A stretch of DNA of 64,000 bases from Canna indica (Eukaryota > Streptophyta > Magnoliopsida > Zingiberales > Cannaceae), in NCBI GenBank assembly GCA_034359265.1, contig CP136893.1, positions 25,738,001 through 25,802,000 of the forward strand. Direction: 5' to 3'. Positions 34,501-46,500 of this stretch are shown here, piece by piece (positions within the stretch are counted from its first letter, which is position 1; each line of letters starts with the position of its first letter). Below the pieces are notes generated by a model. That model saw nothing but the letters and a program-made list of their open reading frames with translations. It searched no databases and was not told the origin of the DNA. The position numbers and the translations under genes are program-made.

Positions 34501-37500
34501 GAGTGATGCCTCCACCTCGGGAAATGAAATCACAATCGAGGCGCTAGTGATGCTTCTTCTCCAACCGACGAGCGTGCTGCCATGCGACGTCGGATTGAGA
34601 TTTCGGCGCCATTTCAACAGTGTTGCGGTGTGGAGATGAAGAAATAAGAGATTTTGAGAGAGGTTGAGAGAGATTGAGAGAATTTGAGAGTTTAGAGAGC
34701 TTGAGAGAGTTAGGGGATGAGTGGGGATGAAAGGGGGGTTTTGGGGTGTTTATATAGCGCCAAAACCCCCCCAAAACCGGTCCCAAGCCGTTTGGGACTG
34801 TTGATGAACAGTACCCATCGGCTCAAAAAAGAACCATTGGGTGATACCGGGTGGTACTGCCCAGTATCATGTAAATACCATCCGGTACTCGGGCGGTATA
34901 CACTGGTACACCCGGTAACGACTAGTACCAGGTGTACCGAATATCGGAAAGCTCATTTTCCGGTACGTACCGCCCGGTATGGTATGAGATTTCGAACCAT
35001 GAGTGAAGATACTATTCTCTCTAAATTTAACCGTCAAAATGTTACATAATATCACAATGGACCAAACTGCATATTAACCCCAAAGATTTTGACATCTTGA
35101 TAGGATATTCTCACAAAAATCAACATGCTCTGGCTTGATTAAACACCCATCTAATAACAACTACATTTTTATGTTTCAAGAAATCCATTCATGCATGCCA
35201 CATTAACATGTTATACTCTACCTTATAGTGAACTGGACCTACCTAATAGTAAACTGGACCTGTTATACATTTTCCTGAACTAAAGCTTATGATGACTCCA
35301 TGTAATGATTCTTTTTCGTTCTTTGACAGTTACTGCAGTTGCAAATGGTCTACAAGCATGGAAAATATTAAAGGATCTAACAAATGATATTGACCTCGTC
35401 TTGACTGAGGTAGTCATGCCTGGTTTGACAGGCATTGATCTCCTAAGCCAGATCATGAGCCATAAAACCTGCAAGAATACTCCTGTGATTAGTGAGTACA
35501 TACATAAGCATTTTTCTGTGTATATCAATTGTCCATATTTGATATGTATAAATGCATCACTTTATGAGCTTTTTGTGCAGTGATGTCATCAAATGATTCT
35601 ATGGGCACAGTCTTTAAGTGCCTATCAAAAGGTGCGGTTGACTTTTTACTTAAGCCTATCCGAAAGAATGAGCTCAAGAACCTCTGGCAGCATGTCTGGA
35701 GGAGATGTCACAGTGTAAGTTTCTATTTGTACCCACAATTTTTAACCCTTCTTAACAAGTTTGATTGGAACAAGGGCAGACTGGTATGGTACTACCTAAT
35801 AAAAAAAATGAGGACAAACTGGTTATCTTTTGAACAAAAACTGTTTAAGGAGGACACCCATGTAGTAAATATACTAACATTTAATGTTTGACATTGCTTT
35901 ACACAAAAAATGAAGTTTATTACATGTATAGTCTAGCAACCGGTACACTACCTACGGTCCCACACCAGGTGGTACTCCAAATGCTGCTCCATAGTATTGT
36001 GTCATCAAGATATGTCATAAACCATCTATATGAGTTATCAAGGTAGGTCATGTATGAGTTATCGAGGTTTGGTCCTTCAGAATTGGTCTTTCATGCCTTT
36101 ATTGTTCTTTCTTTGTTGCTTGATTTAATTAATATGCTATCTCATTCTGTTTTTCTTCTGATTGCGTCATCCATTGCTTTATCCCAGTCAAGTGGCAGTG
36201 GAAGTGAGAGTGGCATCCAAACCCAGAAATCCGTTAAGTCAAAGAGCTGTGATTATAGTGACAATAGTAGTGACAGCAATGATGATGAGAATAGGAGCAT
36301 GGGCTTGAATGCAAGAGATGGTAGTGACAATGGCAGTGGTACTCAGGTGAGCATTCACCTAAGACATTTTAATTTTTCCTCTTTAATGTCTCAATGAAGC
36401 ACACAAACATATTTATATATCATATATTAACAAATAAATTTGTTTGGCTGCACTGAGGTTGTCTGATAATAGTATTATACAATTTAAAAACAAATATAGC
36501 TTATTACACATTCTATTAGTTAATACCAAAACAATAGTATTAACTTCATGCATGTCAATTGGAGATGCTTTCATGATGTAATAATGTGTAAATGAAAGAT
36601 ATAAATAGACGTGGAAATATATTTTGAATGATATAGAAAAATATCTTCAGTCAACTCCTTCCCTCTGAGATCCCTCTTTCTCTTTCTCTCTTCTTCTCTA
36701 TTTTTCCTCTCTCTATTTTCGATCTCCAGCTCTATCGACGACGGCTCGAAGCTATAACCCTCAAAGGAGGAGATATCTCAGGCTCTTGCTCTTCTCAAAC
36801 TCGAAGGCAACTTCTGGAGTCCAAGTCAGGTAATCTCAGATGAGATTACCTGAGATTGGTGCTTTCATTGTTTTCTTGCCTGAGATCATAAGTCCCAATG
36901 GAGATGTGAACGTGATCGCATACCATGGTGGAATCAGTTAAATTGTTGCAAGAATCGAGCACATGCCATGACCAGGTTCTCGGTTCGCTTCAAACCAATC
37001 TGGAAGTTCAGCAACAAGCAATTGAAGCTCAGTAGAAGCTATTACAAACAATTTCAGCTTAGATCGGGGTCCTCAACAATCAAATGGTGCAGATGGCAAA
37101 GACGAAAACAGAAACCATCGGATCTGGAGGGGTGGTGACTCCTCAACCTGTACGCTGGAGGACACCTACGCGAGCTGAAGCAGGAGAAGAGGATGAATTC
37201 CCATTTCCTCCCTGGTCGCCGCAGGTCGAGTTGCCAATTTCCAATGATACAGAGGCGGAAGAATGGATCGCCTCAGCTGAGGATTTTTTCGACTTCTATG
37301 CAACCGAGGACCAACATAGAGTTACTATGGCGTCCTTTCGGATGGAAGGACCGGCGAAGCCATGGTTTCGCTGGATGCAAAGAAGAAAACAATTGACTGG
37401 ATGGAGCCATTTGGTTGACGCAATTCGGAAGCGCTTTTAACGCCAGATCACATGAGGGCCAACTCACGAAGTTGATACAAGTAGCCAAGGTGGAGGATTA

Positions 37501-40500
37501 TAAGAGCCGTTTTGAAGAACTAGCATTAAGAACGACGGATTTATCCGAGTCCTTCCTAGTTAATTGTTTCATTTCAAGATTGTGATCCGACATTAAAATT
37601 GAGGTATTGGCAATTCAGCCCACTTCGATGCATGAGGTGGTCACCTTAGCAAAAAGATGTGAAGTCAAATTTGCGGCGGCTCGTCGATATTCAAACAGGG
37701 GCATGAGTTACAAAGGATTAGAAATATTGTGTACACCTACTCGAGGAGTGTTATCAGCTTCACCTGCAGCTTCGACGCAAGGTGCTAAGGCCTCAACATC
37801 AGCAGTGTCAACGCGACCAGTGCCGCGCAAAATCTCTTCGGTTGAGGCTCAAAAACGATGCAATTAGTTATTATGTTATTACTGCGATGAGAAATTTGTG
37901 TGGGGGCATAAATGCAAATCCCCACAGCTGTTCATGCGACGATGACAGTGTGGAAGACACACCAGAATTACCTCCAGAACAAGCGGAGGAGGAAAAAATG
38001 GAACATTCTTTGATATCTTTCAATGCAATGTCGGGTTGTTTCTCCCCGATAATGCTGCGGTTCAAAGGAAGTGTCCGAAGATTGTATGACAGTGAAGCTG
38101 TGATGGAGATATATCACCTGGAACTATTGAACATAGAAGACGCCATTATGCCTCACAGTGATACAAAATGGCAGTCACTACTAGATAAGTTTCCCGAGGT
38201 GTTCACTCCTTCGAAAGGGTTACCACCAGCTCGCCCTACTGACCACTGAATTCATCTTCCAAGTCATCAGAATTCGGTGAATGTGAAGCCGTATAGATAC
38301 CCTTATTTCCCGAAAGAGGAAATAGAAAGGCAACTTCAGCCCATGTTAACCGAAGGATGGATACAATGCAGCACCAGTCCGTACCAGTCCGTTTTCTTCA
38401 CCGGTGCTCCTCGTCAAAAAGAAAGACGACCCCTGACGCTTTTGTGTGGATTATAGGGATCTCAATGCTGTCACAATCAAGGATAGGTTTCCCATTCCAA
38501 CTATTGACGAGCTATTTGATGAACTGGGAAATGCTTGCATTTTTTCAAAATTGGGTTTACCGGCGAGTTATCACCAGATTAGAGTCCATCCTGATGACAT
38601 CGCGAAGACGACATTCGGACTCACAAAGGGCATTATGAATTCCTTGTGATGCTCTTTGGATTGACAAACGCGTCAACATTCCCGGCGACGATGAATAGAA
38701 TTTTCCAGCCTTATCTGAGGAAATTCTTGTTGGTATTTTTCGATGACATTCTTGTGTATAGCTCTTCGGAGGCAGACCACCAGAATCACCTCAGTATGGT
38801 TCTACAAGTTTTGCGAGCTAATGTCTTTGTGGCCAAGAAATCCAAATGTAAGCTTGGTTGTGCTACTATTGAATACCTGGGACACCTTGTCTCAGCTAAA
38901 GGGTTAAGTGTTGACCCTGCCAAAATAGAAGCAGTTCAGTCTTGGCTTGTTCCCCGCAACCTGAAGGGATTAAGAGGATTCCTTGGTCTTGCGGGATACT
39001 ATCGGAGGTTTATTAAGAATTTTGCTCAGAAAGCAACTCCCTTAACCAATTTGCTGCGGAAAGGAGCTTTCGCATGGAGTTATGAAGCACAGCAGGCATT
39101 TGAGGAGCTTAAAGATATGCTCAGCAAAGCGCATGTATTGGCTCTACCCGATTTCACAAAAACTTTCATTATTGAAATTGATGCGCCGGGCAAAGGAATT
39201 GGGGCCATGTTAACTCAAAGTAAGCAACTAATAACATTTTTCAGTCTGAAATTATCTCCCAGGTTGCAGGCCTCTCCCCGAGAAATGTATGCCATTGTCC
39301 GAGCAATTCAAAAGTGGTGGCAGTATTTACTTGGCCGCAAGTTCACAATTTTAACAGATCATGGGTCACTAAAGGAACTCCAAATGCAGGTCATTCAGAC
39401 CCCTGAACAACAGAAGTGGCTGTATAAGCTGATGGGGTATGATTTTCAGATTCAGTATAGACCACGAAAGCTTAATACGACTGCGGATGCATTGTCAAGG
39501 CAGTCCGAGTATGCAACTATGACCCTCTCGAATCCCGTGTTTGGGATTTTGGAAGAACTCAAAAGGTTGAATAAGGAGAACCAGTAGTTGATATATCTGC
39601 GGGAAATGATGAACACGGACAATGAACTGGCAGGATACGAAGATCGGGATGGAATACTTTTATTCAAGGGACGAATAGTAGTCTCTGACGATCGATCTCT
39701 TTGATCGCTGCTACTGAGGGAGTTTCACAGTTCAGTTATGGGAGGTCATGCGGTACACATAACCTTCCACCGCTTATCTTCAAAATTTTTTTGGAGAAAC
39801 ATGCGCAAGGATGTAAAAAAATTTGTGACTAAATGCACGTATGTTAGAGAACCAAAATTGTGCAGTTGTCGCCTGCGGGCTTACTTCAACCATTGCCTAT
39901 ACTAGAGGATGTCTTCAAAGAAATCGCAATGGGCTTCATCATCGGGTTGCCTCCTTCGAATGGGTAGACAACAATTCTAGTTGTTGATAGGCTTACAAAA
40001 TACAGACACTTCTTCTCACTACCCAAACGCTATTCTACTGAGATAGTAGCCGACACCTTCTTGCGGGGGATTGTGAAGCTCCACGGCATTCCTAAGTCTA
40101 TCATTAGTGACCGAGACAGTCACTTTATCAACGAGCTTTGGCAGGAACTAGTTCGGCTCTAGGGTACTGAACTGGGTCTAAGTTCATATCATCCTCAAAC
40201 CGACGGCCAGACCGAAGCTTTAAACAAATGCCTCGAGATGTACTTGCATAGTTTTGTGGCCGAAGAACCGATGAGGTGGGAAAGGTAGTTGGCATGGGCC
40301 GAATACTGGTATAATACTTCTTACCGGTCATCGGCAGGGATGACCCCTTTCCGAGCATTATATGGTTGGCACTTGGCACCCACCTGCCTTGATTTGTTAC
40401 ATGGGAGGAACCTCACGAAGCTCAGCGGTGGATCGTGAACTGACAACCCGAGACAAAATTCTTCGGCAACTCAAGGGCAATTTAGCCAAGAGCACAAGAA

Positions 40501-43500
40501 CGGATGAAGGCTCAAGCGGATAAGAAGAGATGAGAGGTGGAGTTCAATGAAGATGACTGGGTTTTTGTAAAGCTACAACCTTATCGCCAGCTCTCGGTCA
40601 GATTGCAGCAGCAACAAAAATTCAGTCCGCGATTCTTTGGCCCATTTCGAGTTATTAAACGAATTGGGAAGGTGGCTTATAAACTGGAATTACCAGCGTC
40701 CGCAAGAATCCACAATGTGTTTCATGTCTCTGTTCTTAAGAAATGCCAGGGAAATCCTGACATGCAGGTCATGCCATTACCACCACTGCTGACCATGGCA
40801 ACCAGTTCGCGGAAGTCGTCGGGGGTGACAAGTCCACACACTTAGGAGCAGGGCGACGTCAATGGTGACGACGACACGTCCCAGAACCTTGCAGACAAGG
40901 TTCTTGCGGACCGCGGGAGTATTGTTACGAACGAAGTTGAGATGAATGTTCCACATAGTCACATCAGGCTGCATGGGAAAGCAACGACGACTGGGGACGA
41001 CACGTCGGCCAAAGAGAGGGGTCCGCAACAGGCTGAGGTGGCGCACGACGAGAAGATCGTGCTAGGAAACGCCCTTATTGGAGCGACGATTTCATGATGT
41101 AATAGTGTGTAAATGAAAGATATAAATAGACGGGGAATATATTTTGAATGATATAGAAAAATATCTTCGGTCAACTCCTTCCCTCTCAGATCCCTCTTTC
41201 TCTATCTTTCTCTCTTCTTCTCTACTTTTCCTCTCTCTATTTCCAATCTCCACCTCTAATGATGACTGCAAAATTCTCTTTGAATTGATCTTGACGACTG
41301 CTCGAAGCTATAACCCTCAAAGGAGAAGATATCTTCTTCTCGAACTCGAAGGCTACTTCTGGAGTCCAAGTCATGTAATCTCAGAACCCGACAGTTCTTT
41401 AGATCCTTAAGCATGAAATCGTTCCAAGGTGGGGCAGTCAGATGATCAGTAACCAGTGACTGCACCTTGTAACTAAGATGATGTTTCTTCTCCTTTTGAG
41501 AACTTAAGTTATACTGGTTATGATTTACATGTGTACCTTATATATACTCATAAGTCATCCATTTAACTTGTGCAACAGCTTCAAGCTTTTAATATGGTAA
41601 CTTATAATGCAGTTGTCTTATCATCTTATGAACATTTTCCTTCCTTTATTAACCATACAACTTTACCTTCTTTATGTAATTTCAAGTATCATTGTGAAAT
41701 TATGGGAGAAAATAGGTAGCCTCTCTTATCAAGATATATAGAAAGGATAGTTTGCACATAGGTATAAGGAGATAATATATTTACAATTAAGTCCCTAACA
41801 CTCCCCCGCAAGTTAGAGAAAAAATGTCATGTAAACTCAACTCGTTACAAATATAAATTATTTTGCGACCTTTCAAGAATTTAATTAACATATTAACTAT
41901 CATTGTAACTCACAAATAACATGATTATCTCATTGTTCCAATACTTTCTCCCTGATGAAGTGATAGTTAATCTTTACGTGTTTTGCTCTCTTATGAAAAA
42001 TTGGATTACAAGCTATTTGCATAACAAATTGATTATCATAGAGCAATTTCATTGGTTCTACTTTAATCATATCAACTCACTTGTGACAAGGGTTATAATC
42101 TTGATTTTACCTCTGCATCTGTACTAAACCTAGCCTCCATGGTCCGTTCTAGATTTGTTTCTTACTTCTTACTTCTCCATGAGATTAGATTACCTCCAAG
42201 CATCACATAATATTTTGAAATGGATCACCTGTAGGTGGCCTTATTGTGATATAGGGGGCCTCTTTCCTATACTCCTTTGAGATAATGAAAAATCCTCAAT
42301 CAAACTTTCTAGTGACTATAATGAATGAAATATCAAGCCTTGTGATTATAAGATAATTAAATTTGTCGATCAATTTGCGCTATTGACTTGGATCAGCTTA
42401 TCCTGGTAGTAGCTTTATATTTGGATCTATAGGAGTGTCTGTCTCCTGTAGTTGTTGAGTATATACTTTCTTTGATGACTCTCTCGACCATGCTATTTCG
42501 GTGATAAAGATGTATTTTAAATCGTCATATTGTCTACATAAGCAATAAGGATACTCGCTTCCCACTAGAGGAAGTACAAAAGAAGAATGTGATCTAAAGC
42601 ATGGTTTCAAATACCGTACCGCCCAGTATGGCCGATATTATCGATTTTTTGAAAATCCAATATACGAGATGCTCGGTATTGGGACCCGATTTGGCCTATT
42701 TTGGGGTCTATATAACCCCCCAAAATATACATTTCACCCCCACTCATCCCTCTACTCATCTAAACTCTCTAAACTCTCAATCTCTCTCAATCTTTCTCAA
42801 ACTCTCTCTCTCTAATCTCTTTTCTCTTAATTTCCATGTTGAAACTTTGCTGAAATGGCGCCGAAATCTCAAGTCGACCCCGCATGGCAGCACGGTGTTC
42901 AATTGGAGAAGGCTAACCACTGGCAATGCATCCACTGTAATATGATTTGTCGTGGTGGAGGCGTTACTCGATTGAAGGCACACTTGGCCGGAACATCCTG
43001 CGACGTCGTCAAATGCACCAAAGCACCGCCGGAAGTCCGACAGATGTTCAAAGATATGCTCACCAACAAGGAGTAGCGTCTTAAGAATACAGCTCAACAA
43101 GCCGAGTTCGATCGACGAGCTACCCAAGAAGTCGACGGTGGCCATTACGAGGCTCGGGGTGGCGGTGATGACGAGGATCTGGAACTTGAAGCCGACATCC
43201 GAGCTTCATTGGAGCACGTTGCATTTGAACGAGATCAGATGTACTATCTCGGATCTAATTTTGAGTATGGCGGCGGCAGTGGCAGCGGTGGCACAAGTAG
43301 CGTCGGCTCGACTTCGGTTGCCGGATCAATGGACTGAAGTGGTTCAATTCCCTTCGGTCCTCAAATTGGCCGGAGTTCTAGTATGAGAGTACCTCAAAGC
43401 AGAGGAGGCAGTAGAGGATTCTTCACAAACCTCGGAGCAAGTGGTAGGATGATGTTTCTGATCTTGATCCCAGGGCATTTCCTCCATTAGCAAAGCAACC

Positions 43501-46500
43501 GCGCATAGACGATGCTTGGGGCAAGACAAAGAAGTGGGAGTTGGGGAGAGCCATCTCCAAATGGTTCCACTTCAGTCGGATTCCCGCAAATGCAGCTAAC
43601 AATCCATACTATCGAACCATGATGTCTACCATCCAAAAGGTAGACCCAGATATTGCCCCTCCAACTCCCTATGAAATTTCAGGTCCTTACCTTGAAACGG
43701 AGGTCGATGAAATAAAGCAATGGATCGACAGAATCAAGCGGCAATGGGGGGAGTACGGATGCAGTTTGATGTGCGATAGTTGGACCGGGCCAACCCGAAT
43801 GAGCATAATCAACTTTCTCATCTATTGCAACAGGAGGGTTGTTTATCACAAGTTGGTGAACTCGTCCAATGAAATCCATGACGTTTACTACATCTCAAAG
43901 CTGATGACGGAGGTGATTGAGGAGATTGGACCCCAGAATATTGTTAGTTATAACCAACAAAGGAGACAATTTCAAAAGAGCAGGTGAGATAATTGAACAT
44001 GATTATCCTCACATATGTTGGACTCCATGTACAGCCCATTGTGTAGACCTAATGATGAAAGATATCGGTAATATACCGATAGTGAAGTTAACGGTAAAGA
44101 AGGCGCAACAAATTACCCGCTTCATCTACAACCACACATGAGTACATGTCCTAATGAAAAAATTTACAGAAGATAATTTATTAATTTTTAAATAATTTAC
44201 AATATTTATTTATTAATTAGTTTATCATAAATAATTACCAATGATAATTTCATATTTTAAGCGAAATTCTTCCACCGGGAGCGACTTATTTTGCAACTAA
44301 CTTCATCGCATTAAGGTCGCTCCAACAAAAAAAGGTGGCCCTTAGAACCATGTTTACAAGTGAGGAATGAACTTCATCAAGATATGCCGGAAAAATCGAT
44401 GGAAAACAAACAGAGAAGTACATCCTCAACACACGCTTCTGGGATTGCATCGCAGAAATAATCGTCGCCGTAGAATCTTTGTACAAGGTTCTACGACAGG
44501 TGGATATGGAAAAGACGTCTCAAATGAGTCATCTTTACCACTACATCCACCAAGCACAATAAGAAATCAAGAGGGTTATGATTTCTCCTGCCAAGTATGA
44601 GCACTTCATCGAAATTATCTCCCGGAGATGGGATAATCAAATGGGCCGTGACATACACATCGCATGTACTTTTTATTTAATATTTGGAAATTATTTAAAT
44701 TTAATTCATTATGCTTAATTTTTTATAGGATATTATTTAAATCCCGCATACCAATACAAATATGATTTTGGAACAGTCGATAGTTTGTTATATCCCCTCC
44801 GCAAGGTTATACAACGAATGTCGGGATCCAACCGAGAAGCGGCACAAGCTCTCAATGAATTAAAATGGTTCGGAGATGCAACTGGCAATTTTGGAGGTTC
44901 ATTTGCAATGTCCATTCGAGATACTATGGATCCAAGTAGATAGAATTTTTTTGCCAATTTATTTATCAAAGATAAAATCCCGTTACTAATATTAATTTTA
45001 AATTTGTTGCAGTCGAATGGTGGTTGCAATTTGGAATCGAAACTCCAACTCTTCGAAAGTTTGCAACACGTATCATCTCGCAAACCACATCATCAAGTGG
45101 ATGCGAGAGGAATTGGTCGACCTTCGCCTTGATCCATACGAAGCCGCGCAACCGCCTTTCGTACGCCCGATTAGAGAAGCGCGTATATGTTCATCACAAC
45201 ATGCTACTTCGAATGCGAGCGTTACAAACGAAGATAGAGATATTCCACATGTAGATCCGTTTGATGTCGAGTTCGTCCAAGGCGATGCAGACCCAATAAT
45301 TGATTGGAGCATGGTTTAAAATACCGATACCGGTCATCATCTCGGTGGATGACCGGTACCGGTACGTACCGGTACCGTACCGTACCGACACACGGTACGG
45401 TCCGGTACGAAAATTGCATACCGAGCCTCTTTTTCTTTTTTTTTAAAAATACCGGTATACCGGTACATACCGGGCGGTATTTACCGGTATACCGGTACTT
45501 TTAAAATTTCGGTCTTATGCTACAGTGCAAAATGTCATACCGGGCTATACCGCCCGGTATCTCAGTAAATACCGCCCGGTATTTGATAAATACCGGGCAT
45601 ACCGGGCGGTATTTACCGAGATACCCGGTATTTACCCATACCGGGCATCTCGGATACCGGTTTTTTGAAAAACCGGTAAATACCGGACTTACCGTACCGT
45701 ACCGACCGGTATTTTAAACCATGGATTGGAGTGCAATGGAGACTAACCCACCTCTTCTTGATGAACCAGGCGAACCACCTCGGCCTTTACAAATTATATC
45801 TGATGCTGTTGAGTCTGAGAGCCAACCAGAAGACACGGACAGTCAAGCTCTTGAGAGGGACATGACCCTTGCTCCCTTGGACTCAATGAGTTCGACAAGG
45901 AAGATGACGATCCACGTCCGACTCTTCATCTTCACAATCAAAGGGAAAGAAGAAGGCATCACCTTCAAAGACAAAAGGCAAAGACAAAGACAAAGGCAAA
46001 GGCAAAGGGAAACGACCAATTGATCATTTGGACGTGATTGCAGAAGCGGAAGAGGACGAAGAAGACGAGCCCTCGGTTCATAGCAGTAGCAGTACAGAAG
46101 ACGGAGGAGATGATGATGATGATGGAGCTGGGGGAGAAGACACCGTCGTGCCATCAATACTGGCATCTACCGATCTGTGGACGAATGAGCAATACTTTGA
46201 TCACTGCACCCAAGATCTGGATCACGGTGCTAGAACCGAAGGAACAACTCGGGTGAACGAGAAGAGAGGCTGGCGTCGAGGAGGTGGACCGACAGCTTTG
46301 CAAGATTACCACCACGATATGATGAGTAGCTTGCAAGAAGTTTCTGAATCAACCTATTCTATATCAAGTACCTACTCAACTGATGATACATGGACTAGTT
46401 ATTAGACTGCCAACAAAGAAACACTGATGGGTATGTGGAATAATGGATACCAAGGCATGATGGCATGAGATCATTTCTAGATATGGGCATTGGACACTTA

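Larger units (their letters stand above)
36555..41384 (+). mobile_element. Ty3/gypsy LTR retrotransposon in PRR intron 4
   Basis: Two LTR copies share sequence such as gatgtaataatgtgtaaatg, agatataaatagacg and gaactcgaaggc. The left copy (about 36555-36840) appears truncated at its 5' side; the right copy (about 40923-41384) starts TGTTACGAACG after a ccgcgggagta tract. A possible primer-binding region (ttggtgctttcattg) follows the left LTR. Order inside is gag, protease/RT/RNase H, integrase, which is the gypsy arrangement. No clear target-site duplication was found. Stops and frameshifts are scattered through gag and integrase. Confidence 0.85.
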
